Assembly: GCF_001625325.1 (NCBI RefSeq)
Contig: NZ_JRQQ01000012.1
Location: 1 to 56,841 of the forward strand
Direction: 5' to 3'
From: Croceicoccus estronivorus
GTDB taxonomy: Bacteria; Pseudomonadota; Alphaproteobacteria; Sphingomonadales; Sphingomonadaceae
Length of the DNA: 56,841 nt
Positions 1 to 9,466 of the stretch are shown here, in pieces. The translations under genes and the position numbers were made by a program. Each line of letters opens with the position of its first letter. Within the stretch, counting starts at the first letter, position 1. Under the pieces are notes generated by a model. It had not been told where the DNA came from, ran no database searches, and worked only from the letters and a program-made list of their open reading frames with translations.

Positions 1-1
1 G

Positions 2-3000
2 TTCGCCAACGGTGACGGGGCTGCCTCGTTCGCCGGCACCGCCGCCCTCGCCAACCAGCAGAGCAATTTTCAAGTCAACATTTCGGCTTTGAACAGCGAA
101 GCCCAAATCGGTGTCGAAGTCGTCGATTCCAATGCAGGCGACCTTCCGGGCAGCACGGTAGCGGTGGACAGCAATCGCGTTGCCGCTGCGGCTTACGGCA
201 ACCAGGTGAACCAGAGCCTCGCCCTCGACGCAGCAGTTGTCGACATGCTCTCAGCAGGCGTCGACCTTTCAGGCGGCACGGGGCTGGGTGGCAACAATAT
301 CTCCGCAGACGGCAATCTGATCGTCACCAGCCTTCAAACCCAGTACAGCAGCAATGTCTCGGCCGACGAAACCAGCCTGATCCGCATCCTGACCGATGCG
401 GATACGACTGTTGCCAGCACTCTGGCGGTAACGGACAACACGCAGGAAGCGGTTGCTCTCGGCAGCTCCGGATCAAACGGGCTTTCACTTTCCGGCACTA
501 CGCTCGGTACCGGCGCAGGCATTGTCAGCGTCCAGACTGTTGATTACGATTCCGCAGTCAGCGCTTCGAGCGGCGGCTTTGCCGCAGTGGAAGCGCTCGA
601 CGTTTCCGGCAGCACTCTCGAAGTGAGCGACAACCTGCAACGGGCGATTGCCTATGGCGGTTCGGCAAACAACGCGCTGGCGATCGATGGTGAAACTCTC
701 ACTGTCGATGATACGATCAGCCCAGTTGCTTCGATTGTCATTTACGATAGCGGTGCGACGGACGGCTTCGTGCTTGACTCCACGACCCTGCCACAAGTGC
801 TTGCTGCATATGGGCTGCTCAATGTCCAGTCGGTCGGCGCTGGCATCACTGCAACAACGGTGAGTACGGGTGCCATGTCGGTCAATGCCGATAACGTATC
901 CGATGGCGCGAACGTCATCAACGAAAGCAATGCGTTCGTGGCGGCGGCATACGGCACTGACGCAATGAACAGTGCCGCCCTCGACATCGGCACGCTCGAT
1001 ACGTCCGCCGGTGGTTTTGCTTCGGTTGTCAATCTCACCAACGCCCAGACGGCAACGGACGACTCTTCGATTCTGGCCAGGGCCACTGGCGGCGATGTGA
1101 TCGTGACTACTGTCGATGGTGACGCAACGAATTCAGGCGTAGCCACATCGACCAACACTGTGCAGGTATTGGCCTACGGCAACCGGGTCGGGAACGACGT
1201 GACCGTAAGCGGGACCGACATCGACACCGCAGTGTCCGGCACGCCCCGAGGCCAAGCCGCTGTCTCCAGCGATCAACTGGCCATTAGCGATGCATCTTTT
1301 GGGCTCAACAACGTGCAGGCAGCGGCAGGCACAATCACCGCCTCCCTGTTGACGGATGACATCACGCCCGCAGCTGCCGGTATTGCGACCTACGTCACTG
1401 GCAATGTCGAAGGGGCATCGATCGTCAGCGACGGCAATACGTTGAGCGCAGGCGGCACGGGCAACCGCGCCGACAATCTGATCGACCTGAGCGCCAACAC
1501 TCTGGCTTCGACCAGCGCATTGAGCAGCTTCCAGGTTTCCGGCGCCAATGTGGTTTCGGAAATCGGGGCTGAAGGGTCTGACGACCAACCCTTCAGTTAC
1601 ACCTACTTCTATAATGGTGGTAGCGCGGGCGCGTGTGATCTCACCAGTTGCGAGCCCGGTTCATTATACATCGCAATCGGTATCACCGGCACTCCATCGG
1701 ACAATACTCTGACGCCGGATCAGATCGCATACTTGCTCGACAATGGTTGGACGTTTGAGAGCGCTGGACCATATTCCGCTTATCGCCATACGGTTACTAG
1801 CGGGTCGGTTCCTCTCAATTGGAATGGCGGGATTTTCTCTGCAGACGCGACTCTGCCCGGAACTCCCAACGATGGTGGCGTAGTCGTCTCGATCGGGGAA
1901 GACCTGACAGCATCCACCGTTTCGGTGGACGATAACGCCATCGCCGGTTCCGTCACGGGCAATAATGCAGCCAACCGCCTGACAGCATCAGGTACGACCA
2001 TTGATGATGGCAGCGGCTTCAGCGGAGCGTCAGCGCAAGTCATTTTTCCGAACACGGTGGCTATCACCGCAGATCATAGCCTGACGAACCGGCAAGTCGT
2101 GAATGTAGGGGGCGACCTGCAAAGCGATGTCTATGGCGCTTTTGTCATCGATATGGCCGATTCTGCAGATATCGATGGATCGACCCTGACAGTTGACGGC
2201 AATACTCAAAGCTCGCGCGCTGTTGCAAACACGGCGACCAACAACCTCGATCTGTCAGCGAATGAGCTGTCTGCCGGATCCGCGCTGGCGTCATTCCAGA
2301 CCAGCTATGGGACGGTCACTGCCTTCTCCGATCTCGATGTCATCGCTCCTGCAGCCATGCTCAATTCGAGTGTCAGCATATCGGACAATACCAATCTCGC
2401 GGTTGGCGTGGTCAACAATGCCACCAACACCGGCTCGGTTTCCGCAACGAATATCGACCCGGTGGATGGGACAGCCTCAAATGCCGACCTTTATACCAAC
2501 AGCCTCGGTTTCTACGCCAATGCCGACCATGGTATGCTGAATGTGCAATTTTCCTACTATGCAGTAAGCGCTGACGCATCGACGCAGCTGTACAATGACG
2601 ATTACCGGTCGACGAATACTGACAGCAGCGAAAACAGCTCGATGACGATGACCGGCAACAGCACTGCGGCCGAAGCCACATCCAATCGTTCCGCAAATAC
2701 GCTGTCAGTCGATGCGGCCTCCAGTCTCGGTGCGAGTGCCGGCATCCAGAACGCGCAGGCACACAACTCGGGTAGCGTCGTCGCCACGGCCACCACCTCG
2801 GCCAGCCTGACCCTGCAGGGCGACTTCACCAGCCCGACTGCGGCGCTCAATGGCGGGAGCGCCCTGCTGGGCAGCAATTCCACCAGCGCACTGGCCCGTG
2901 GCAACGCAGCCAGTAATGCCCTGAACTATTCGGCAGGCGCCGACTATGGTTCTGCACCTGCTGGTCCGGCACAGGTTTCCTCGACTGCCGGCTTCGGCAA

Positions 3001-3412
3001 TGCCTCCTCCAGAGCGCAGGCAAGCGTACTGAACATCCAGTACAGCTCGTCCCCGGTCACCGCCTCGAGCACCGATGCCAGCTATCTCGTAGCCTTGAAC
3101 GGGACGACCGGAAACGCAGCCACCAGTGCCACTGTCGGGGTGATCGGCAACAGCGTTTCGGCCGCAGGTTACGGCAACACTGCCTCCAATGCGGTTGCAG
3201 TGGCCGCGCTCAACACCGGAATGCCCACTGCTGCCATCGGCAGCCGCCAGATCAACGCCAGCGCAGTGAACGCTGCCGTAACGACGGTCAGCTTCGGCAT
3301 TACGTCAGGTGTAGGTGCAGTTGCCGGCAGCGCATTGTCGGTGACAGGCAACCAGACCACGGCGACCGCCGCCGGCAACAACGTCGCGTCCGCGATTACG
3401 CCCGGCCTGTAA
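2..3412 (+). CDS. Giant beta-repeat surface protein, 5' truncated
   Basis: The reading frame is open from the left window edge, so the N-terminus and any signal peptide are missing; at least 1136 codons are present, ending at TAA. The protein is very rich in A, S, T, N, G, D and V and almost free of Cys. It is built from loose repeats: a strand, a D/G-N turn, an 'A-x-A-Y-G-N' element, an N-x-L strand, then an 'xxSVQT/xxNVQ' strand. Asn at turns and alternating small and hydrophobic residues suggest a beta-solenoid or an amyloid/adhesin-like fold. It is probably exported to the cell surface. I do not recognise a named family; similar repeats occur in holdfast- or curli-like and other 'beta strand repeat' proteins, but that is resemblance only. 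A strong terminator follows the gene, which sets it apart from the catabolic genes downstream. Confidence 0.7.
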   Translation, partial: FANGDGAASFAGTAALANQQSNFQVNISALNSEAQIGVEVVDSNAGDLPGSTVAVDSNRVAAAAYGNQVNQSLALDAAVVDMLSAGVDLSGGTGLGGNNISADGNLIVTSLQTQYSSNVSADETSLIRILTDADTTVASTLAVTDNTQEAVALGSSGSNGLSLSGTTLGTGAGIVSVQTVDYDSAVSASSGGFAAVEALDVSGSTLEVSDNLQRAIAYGGSANNALAIDGETLTVDDTISPVASIVIYDSGATDGFVLDSTTLPQVLAAYGLLNVQSVGAGITATTVSTGAMSVNADNVSDGANVINESNAFVAAAYGTDAMNSAALDIGTLDTSAGGFASVVNLTNAQTATDDSSILARATGGDVIVTTVDGDATNSGVATSTNTVQVLAYGNRVGNDVTVSGTDIDTAVSGTPRGQAAVSSDQLAISDASFGLNNVQAAAGTITASLLTDDITPAAAGIATYVTGNVEGASIVSDGNTLSAGGTGNRADNLIDLSANTLASTSALSSFQVSGANVVSEIGAEGSDDQPFSYTYFYNGGSAGACDLTSCEPGSLYIAIGITGTPSDNTLTPDQIAYLLDNGWTFESAGPYSAYRHTVTSGSVPLNWNGGIFSADATLPGTPNDGGVVVSIGEDLTASTVSVDDNAIAGSVTGNNAANRLTASGTTIDDGSGFSGASAQVIFPNTVAITADHSLTNRQVVNVGGDLQSDVYGAFVIDMADSADIDGSTLTVDGNTQSSRAVANTATNNLDLSANELSAGSALASFQTSYGTVTAFSDLDVIAPAAMLNSSVSISDNTNLAVGVVNNATNTGSVSATNIDPVDGTASNADLYTNSLGFYANADHGMLNVQFSYYAVSADASTQLYNDDYRSTNTDSSENSSMTMTGNSTAAEATSNRSANTLSVDAASSLGASAGIQNAQAHNSGSVVATATTSASLTLQGDFTSPTAALNGGSALLGSNSTSALARGNAASNALNYSAGADYGSAPAGPAQVSSTAGFGNASSRAQASVLNIQYSSSPVTASSTDASYLVALNGTTGNAATSATVGVIGNSVSAAGYGNTASNAVAVAALNTGMPTAAIGSRQINASAVNAAVTTVSFGITSGVGAVAGSALSVTGNQTTATAAGNNVASAITPGL

Positions 3413-3434
3413 TCGATCGTAAGCAACACGGATG

Positions 3435-3473
3435 GGGCGGGGAAAGGCTAACCTTTCCCCGCCCTTCCTTTTT
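3435..3473 (+). terminator. Rho-independent terminator after the beta-repeat gene
   Basis: A perfect 13-bp GC-rich stem (3435-3447 with 3452-3464) with the four-base loop CTAA is followed by a T-rich tract (TTCCTTTTT). It lies 22 bp after the stop codon of the repeat protein. This is the clearest intrinsic terminator in the window. Confidence 0.9.
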
Positions 3474-3670
3474 CGTTACCCCAAACAGCACAGGCTGCGA
3501 CACGCCCGTCCCACTGACCCACATGCAATCGCAACCTTTGCGCTATTTTCAGGGCGTCACGATTTCGCCAGTCCGCCATAAATTGCGCGGGTAGCTTGCC
3601 GTCGCTGGTAAGCAAGTAGATCCTCCCCCAATCTCAAGATGAAAAATCTTCTGGGTGGAGGAGAGGTACG

Positions 3671-4747
3671 ATGGAATCGCGGCTTACCCATGAGTGGGCA
3701 CATTTCTGCGAGCAGCTGGCCGAAGCGGGGGCGGTCCTTTCGCGACCGGATGCACCGGACACGCCGATCGACCAGGCTGAAGGACTGCGCTATCTCACAC
3801 GTCTGACCCGCGCTTCGTTCGAGTCCATCATTGAAGGCGGAGATCCCGACTTCCCGAGATTCTACCGTCTGACCAGCGACACTCTCAAGATCGGCGGCGA
3901 CAATCCGGACAATCTCTATCTCAATGCGACAATCAGCGGCAGCCGCGAATACCTTATCTGCGGCAATCGCGGCTCCGTTTCCTATCTAAGCTTCGGAACG
4001 AAAGCGAACCGCTTTGCGATAGACGGGCGAATGGCCTCCACCGGAGAGCTGGAAGATTCCGCCATGCACATCGAAGAAGACGGCAGTTTCGAAATAGTGG
4101 TGAGCGAGGTCGAACGCGGTCGCAACTGGCTCCCCATGAAATCCGACACATCCATGTTGCTGGTGCGGCAGACATTTCTCGACCGCGAGACCGAGACGCC
4201 TGCGGATATTCACATCGAATGCCTCAATGGTCCGCCTTTGCCGAGCCCTCTCAGCCCGGAGCGGGCCCACATGGCGCTAACCACCGCCGGAGCATTCGTT
4301 ACCCAGACAGCGAAGGCGTTTGCCGGCTGGGCTGAAATGTTCATGGCCAGGCCGAACGAACTGCTCCCCTGGGATCAGACGATATTCCAGAATGTCGGTG
4401 GAGATCCCAATATCCACTATCTGCACGGTTATTGGCAGCTGAAACCCGGGGAAGTCTGGGTGATCGAAACCGAAGTGCCCGATTGCCGGTTCTGGAATTT
4501 CGTTTTGCAGAACTGGTGGATGGAATCAGCCGATTACACCAATATTCCCAATGCCTATGTCAACAAGCATACGGCCAAAATTGAAGACAACGGGATGCTT
4601 CGGATCGTTGTTGCACCAACGGACCCGGGAACAGGCAACTGGATCGACACAACTGGCCACACCAGCGGCACTGCCCTGCTGCGCTGGATCAGTGCCGATC
4701 ATCACCCTGTGCCACGTTGCCGGGTGATGCGATCCGATGAACTGTGA
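3671..4747 (+). CDS. DUF1214 domain protein (paralogue 1)
   Basis: A 358-residue protein with no signal peptide. The C-terminal part carries the DUF1214-type pattern: a 'WNF...NWWMES' segment, then 'GNWIDTTGH', then an 'LLRWI' strand. The first half matches the minus-strand protein at 9467-10537 almost block for block (QAEGLRYL, GDPDFPR, IGxDNPDN, GTKANR, STGE, NWLP, RQTF), so the two are clear paralogues. The biochemical role of DUF1214 is not established. The ATG start is supported by a purine-rich GGAGGAGAGG just upstream. It precedes an AraC regulator and a TonB receptor on a locus that looks devoted to uptake of a hydrophobic substrate, so a role in handling that substrate is an inference only. 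Confidence 0.85.
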   Translation: MESRLTHEWAHFCEQLAEAGAVLSRPDAPDTPIDQAEGLRYLTRLTRASFESIIEGGDPDFPRFYRLTSDTLKIGGDNPDNLYLNATISGSREYLICGNRGSVSYLSFGTKANRFAIDGRMASTGELEDSAMHIEEDGSFEIVVSEVERGRNWLPMKSDTSMLLVRQTFLDRETETPADIHIECLNGPPLPSPLSPERAHMALTTAGAFVTQTAKAFAGWAEMFMARPNELLPWDQTIFQNVGGDPNIHYLHGYWQLKPGEVWVIETEVPDCRFWNFVLQNWWMESADYTNIPNAYVNKHTAKIEDNGMLRIVVAPTDPGTGNWIDTTGHTSGTALLRWISADHHPVPRCRVMRSDEL

Positions 4748-4771
4748 TTGGCAGCAGGCAGGGAAACCCGC

Positions 4772-5644
4772 CTACAGGAGCCCGCGTTGGAACTGTCTGT
4801 AAGCGCTCGGCGTCAATCCGGTCAGCCGCCGGAATGCCGTGGTAAATCCCGCCGGACGTGAAAAGCGCAGTTCCCTGGCGATCTCTGCAATCGAAAGAGT
4901 CTCATCCCGCAGCAATGCCCGCGCCCGATCAGCACGAAGCGTCGCAATATACTCGGCAAGAGACCTGTCCATGCTTTGCCGGAAGGCGCGCATGAGATGC
5001 CGCGTGCTGATACCGCACAGGGTGGCAAGGTCGCTTATCCTGCAATCCCAATGACCGGCGAGCAAGTATTCGTCGATCCTGCGCAGTTGCCACGGAGCCA
5101 GACCGCCGGATCGGACCTCATGCCCTCCTTTGGCCAGGAAACCCGCCAGTTCCCCACCCAGATAAATGCCCAGCCCCTCAATGACAGCTCCCGATGCGAA
5201 GCCCGGTTCCATCAGTTCGGAAACCATTCTCAGCAAGGCCGAACGGACGGACCCATTCCGTATGTTCAGGCATCTCTCGAGCCTTACTGCCTGGTCAAAT
5301 GCCTCCATGTCGTAGCGTATCGGCATGTTGCAGGTCAGCAGGCGCCGCGGGGGAACCGCATCCGCTCGCACGTGGATCGGCGTATGCGGGGGAATGAAGA
5401 CGATATTTCCCATCGAAACATGCAGTTCCGTGTCAGCTTTCAGGCCCGCCACGAAGCACCCCCGCGATGGATTATGCTGCGGAGAAATGAGAAAGCTCAA
5501 CGCCATGCAGTCGCGGACGAAAGTCCGATCTATACCCTCTGCCGCAGGATGATCGGCAAGCACGACCTCCGTGTCACCGGCACTCAGCTCCCCGATAATT
5601 TCCCAACCGTGGCTGGCGAGATCCATCTTTCCCATATACGCCAA
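4772..5644 (-). CDS. AraC/XylS-family transcriptional regulator
   Basis: A 290-residue protein with an unassigned N-terminal ligand or cupin-like domain and a C-terminal AraC DNA-binding domain of about 100 residues. Two helix-turn-helix units are visible: 'ISDLATLCGISTRHLMRAFR' and 'IAEIARELRFSRPAGFTTAF', closing with the family signature 'LTGLTPSAYRQ'. The start used is TTG at 5644, because GGGGAG stands 5 nt before it; an ATG three codons later (5635) is possible. It is transcribed divergently from the TonB receptor at 5815 across a 170-bp gap that holds a direct repeat typical of AraC sites. It therefore probably controls that receptor and/or itself. Effector unknown. Confidence 0.88.
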   Translation of the reverse strand: MAYMGKMDLASHGWEIIGELSAGDTEVVLADHPAAEGIDRTFVRDCMALSFLISPQHNPSRGCFVAGLKADTELHVSMGNIVFIPPHTPIHVRADAVPPRRLLTCNMPIRYDMEAFDQAVRLERCLNIRNGSVRSALLRMVSELMEPGFASGAVIEGLGIYLGGELAGFLAKGGHEVRSGGLAPWQLRRIDEYLLAGHWDCRISDLATLCGISTRHLMRAFRQSMDRSLAEYIATLRADRARALLRDETLSIAEIARELRFSRPAGFTTAFRRLTGLTPSAYRQFQRGLL

Positions 5645-5668
5645 ATTATCTCCCCAGCGCCATTATAA

Positions 5669-5699
5669 GGCAAGCGCCAGTTGATTGTTCGGCAAGTGC
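5669..5699. promoter_or_regulatory. Direct repeat, candidate AraC binding site
   Basis: GGCAAGCGC (5669-5677) and GGCAAGTGC (5691-5699) are spaced 22 bp start to start, about two helical turns. They lie in the intergenic region between the divergent AraC gene and the TonB receptor. AraC-family proteins typically bind such tandem half-sites. This is inferred from geometry and position only. Confidence 0.4.
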
Positions 5700-5814
5700 G
5701 TGGTCAAGGCCAGACCAACGAGGTTTCCGCCTGCGACCGGGAGCAGATATTTGCTGCGCCCAAAAAACACCGCAGTCAGAGGAAGCCGGAAAAGACAAAT
5801 ATAGGGACAGGGTT

Positions 5815-8004
5815 ATGCGGAAATCTTCCATATTCATGGGCTTCATGCTGTCGAGCGCGGCATTCACTCCCCAGATCGTCTGGGCGCAGAATGGCACAGA
5901 CGCCGACGAAATCACGCGGAACGATGCCAATGTCATCATCGTGACGGCCGAGCGCAGAAGCCAGAATCTGCAGGACGTTCCCATTTCGATCAGCGCATTC
6001 ACTGACGAACAGCTCGACACCAAGCGCATCACGGGTATCGCAGACCTTCAGGGGGCCGTGCCCAATGTCCAGTTCACCCCGTTCCCGAACGTCGCGACCA
6101 GCCAACGCATCTTCATCCGCGGCATCGGCAACGTTAACGACCAGATCACTCAGGACCCGAGCGTGGCCGTCTATGTCGACGGGATCTACACCGCTCGCAT
6201 TCAGGGCCAGGCAACCGATGTCGCCGATCTGGAGCGTGTGGAGGTGCTGCGCGGTCCGCAAGGTTCGCTCTATGGCCGTAATGCCACGGGCGGAGCTATC
6301 AACTTTGTCACAAAGGCCCCGCAATTCGGAGAATTTTCAGGCAGCCTGAGGGCCTCCGCCGGCAATGACGATCTGTTCGAAGCACGCGGTTCCCTGAATA
6401 TTCCGGTGGGCGATACACTCGCGCTCCAGCTCGGCTACATGCATTCGCAGAAGGATGGCTACGTCAAGAATCTCGGCACCGGGTCCAAGCGGTTCGGGGA
6501 TCGTCGCCGAGACGCCTATCGCTTTGCCATGCGGTGGGAACCCGTGGATGGGCTGGACATCCGCTACAGTTACGACCGCAGCGAAGTCGGGGATACCGCC
6601 CCATATGCACTGACGCCCGTTCCCCTGTATCCCGGCAAGGCCAAACGCCCCACGGAATCCTCCCCCTATGTCCGTGATCTCGAACGCAATGACATCACTG
6701 CACAAGGGCACTCATTGATCATCGCATATGACGTTTCGGATGCGGTACAGATCAAGTCGCTGACCGGCTATCGCAAGATGAACGTGCAATATAACCAGAA
6801 CTTCGCCCCCGGCGTGTTCGGCCCCTTCCCCGCCAACAGAAGCCAGTTCTTTCAGTCGCAGGACCAGTTTTCCTAGGAACTGCAACTGATCGGAAGCGCT
6901 GCCGATGGACAGATCGAATACGTTACTGGCCTGTATTACTTTGAAGAATCGGCAAAAAATTATGACACGTCGCGGATATTCAATTTCAATTTCACCGACC
7001 CCGACCTCAATTTCAACGAACGGTTCGTAACGGCAAAGAACCAGGCCTATGCCGCTTACGCTCAAGCCACTTACAGCCCGGATTCACTCGATCGGCGGCT
7101 GCACATCACGGTTGGGGCACGTTATTCGCACGACAAACGCCAGGGCAGCTATCAACGCAACATAACCCAGGCGTCCGGTGCGCAGATCATCGGGCCGTTC
7201 GGCGAAGGCACGCTGAAATCGCACGATTTCAGCCCATCGCTGACTCTCGCCTACGAAGTGACACCGCGGATCAATGTCTATGGCAAAGTCGTCAAAGGCT
7301 ACAAGACCGGCGGTTTCAATGTGAACGCCTCTTCATTGGAGAAGTTCATCGACGGCTTCGGACCTGAAGATGTCATTTCCTATGAAGTGGGCTTCAAATC
7401 GGAACTGTTCGACCGCACACTGAGATTCAATGCCGCCGCTTTCTGGATGGATTACAAGGACATCCAGGTAGGCGTTGCCGATCCGGTCAATCCCATCCTG
7501 GTCGACATCATCAATGCCGGGAAATCGCGGATCCGCGGCCTCGAAGTCGATCTCACCGCCTATCCGGCCCCTGGCCTGACGCTGGCAGTGAACTACGGCT
7601 ATCTTGATGCGAAATTCACGAAAGTCCTGAACGCAAATGACGTGGACATTTCCGGCAGCTTCCCATTTGTGCAAGCTCCTGAGCACACCCTGTCCGCCAG
7701 TGCAGACTACGAGATCGCGCAGACCACGGTTGGTACATTGAGCGCAAATGTCAGCTATTCCTACGTTGACAAGCAGTTCAGCCAGACCGGGGACGCAAGC
7801 TATATCATACCGTCCTATGGCCTGCTGGATGCCCGGCTGACTCTGGCGGAGATTCCGTTCCTCGACAACGAACTGAAAATGTCGCTGTGGGGCAAGAATC
7901 TGACCGACAAGGAGTATTACATCAATCACGGCAACTTCTTCGTTCCTGGCGCTCAGTTTGGTTCCCCACGCAGCTATGGGGTCGACCTGACCTTCGATTT
8001 CTAG
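5815..8004 (+). pseudogene. TonB-dependent receptor interrupted by one in-frame TAG
   Basis: The frame encodes a 729-codon outer-membrane receptor. It has a signal peptide ending near VWAQ, a plug domain with 'VIIVTAERRSQNLQDVPISISAF', the 'RGIGN' and 'VEVLRGPQGSLYGRNATGG' elements, and a beta-barrel ending in the terminal aromatic FDF. At codon 354 (6874-6876) a TAG stop sits inside the conserved barrel motif 'QxS-E-QLIG', where homologues carry Gln. CAG to TAG is a single transition. The frame continues in register for another 375 codons with normal receptor sequence, including 'VTGLYYFEE' and 'KGYKTGGFN'. The options are a recent nonsense mutation, suppression of the amber codon, or a sequencing error. 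An intact version would import a siderophore-like or hydrophobic substrate; the AraC upstream and MFS downstream suggest a catabolic substrate. Confidence 0.85.
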
Positions 8005-8145
8005 CATTGGATCAATCGAAAGATCCGGAAACTGGCAACTCCATCGGCTTGATCATGGCGATGGAGAACCGGAAGCATGGGATCGCAATGCAGCAATCAA
8101 CGGCATGATGGAGAGGCCAGTGACCATTTGTGAGATCGGGAACGC

Positions 8146-9393
8146 ATGACGGCGGAAGCAACTGGCGATGAGCGCCTGACCCGCCGGCATGTCGTCATTC
8201 TGGTCCTGCTGGCCAGCATCGTCATGTTCGAAGGCTTCGACATCAGTGCGACCAGCGTTGTCCTGCCCTATCTCAGCGCGGAGTTCGGTACACCGACGGA
8301 ACGGCTGGGCGATGCCCTGGCCGTGATCGCTCTCGGCTCGATGGGGGCCTGGATATTGCTACGCCTGGCAGACCGCTTTGGCCGGCGCCCTATGCTGCTG
8401 CTGGCGGCGGCAGGCTTTTCCCTTGGCTCGCTGATAACAGTCCTGTCGACGGGGGTTGCATCTTACACCGGCATCCAGTTCGTCACGCGGGCCCTGCTCG
8501 TCAGTCAGGTTGCCCTGGCGTACATGGTTGCCAGCGAAACACTGCCTCCGAAGCTGCGCGGACGGGCAAATGGCCTGCTCGGGGCGATGGGCAGTTTCGG
8601 TTCGGCCTTGCCGTTCATCGCAATTGGTCCCGCGCTGGAGACGGCGCTCAGTTGGCGCCTGCTGTTCGTTATTGGCGCGGCCCCTCTCCTGCTGATGCCG
8701 TTGCTATTCCTGTACTTGCGGGAAACCCCCGTCTGGCTCGCGGCACGCGCACGTGGCCTGCCCCGGCCATCGGCACTGGACGAACTGAAGCAACTGGTTG
8801 CACCTGGCGTACGCCGCTCCTTCATTGCGATGAGTCTGTTCTGGCTCATTGTCAATTTCGCGAGTTCCACCGGCGGTCTGTTCTTCACGCTATACGTCGT
8901 GCAGGAACGCGGCTGGCCCGCAAGCGACTTCGCCCATATCGCCCCGTTCGGGCTGGTGGGCGCATTCGTTGGCTATCTGGGGGCAGGATTGCTGTCCGAT
9001 GCCATTGGTCGCCGATGGACCGTGTGCATCTTCATGGCGTTGCTCGGCGCGCTGACGATGACCTGTTATGCATCCACCGACTGGTATGCGATTGCCGCAT
9101 CTTTCATCGGTCTGCAGGCCATGCTCGGTGTCTGGGTGATTGCCTATACTCTCAACAGCGAACTGTTCCCGACGGAACTGCGCGGGGCGGCAAATGGCTG
9201 GTGCAACAATCTGATCGGTCGCTGGGGCGTGGTTTTCGCCCCGGCGATAGTCGGCAATCTCAGCAGCAAGGTGGGGGGCATCGGCCCCGCCGCATCACTG
9301 CTGGCCGCAGTGGCGTGGCTTGCGATTCCGCTGGTCCTGTTCATGATTCCGGAAACGCGGGGGCGCGATCTGGATCGCCAGGCCGCCACCTGA
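8146..9393 (+). CDS. MFS transporter, aromatic-acid/sugar-symporter-like
   Basis: A 415-residue integral inner-membrane protein with about 12 hydrophobic segments. The loop 2-3 signature appears as 'RLADRFGRRP' (residues 73-82), and the N-terminal segment includes 'FEGFDISATSVVLP', which resembles the acidic D/E-containing TM1 of AAHS-type aromatic acid:H+ symporters. 'ELFPTELRGAANG' late in the protein is another typical MFS loop. It lies 141 bp downstream of the TonB receptor in the same orientation, so it plausibly moves the same substrate across the inner membrane. The substrate cannot be read from the sequence. Confidence 0.85.
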   Translation: MTAEATGDERLTRRHVVILVLLASIVMFEGFDISATSVVLPYLSAEFGTPTERLGDALAVIALGSMGAWILLRLADRFGRRPMLLLAAAGFSLGSLITVLSTGVASYTGIQFVTRALLVSQVALAYMVASETLPPKLRGRANGLLGAMGSFGSALPFIAIGPALETALSWRLLFVIGAAPLLLMPLLFLYLRETPVWLAARARGLPRPSALDELKQLVAPGVRRSFIAMSLFWLIVNFASSTGGLFFTLYVVQERGWPASDFAHIAPFGLVGAFVGYLGAGLLSDAIGRRWTVCIFMALLGALTMTCYASTDWYAIAASFIGLQAMLGVWVIAYTLNSELFPTELRGAANGWCNNLIGRWGVVFAPAIVGNLSSKVGGIGPAASLLAAVAWLAIPLVLFMIPETRGRDLDRQAAT

Positions 9394-9412
9394 CGGGATA
9401 CGAGGCCAATCA

Positions 9413-9449
9413 CCACCCCATCCCCCCTTTCCAAGGGGGGATGGGGTGG
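9413..9449. terminator. Long perfect hairpin between convergent genes
   Basis: A perfect 17-bp stem (9413-9429 with 9433-9449) has a three-base loop. It is placed exactly between the stop of the MFS gene and the stop of the convergent DUF1214 gene. There is no T tract on either side, so it may be a factor-assisted bidirectional terminator or a palindromic extragenic element. Confidence 0.6.
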
Positions 9450-9466
9450 CCATGAAGTCTCGATTG

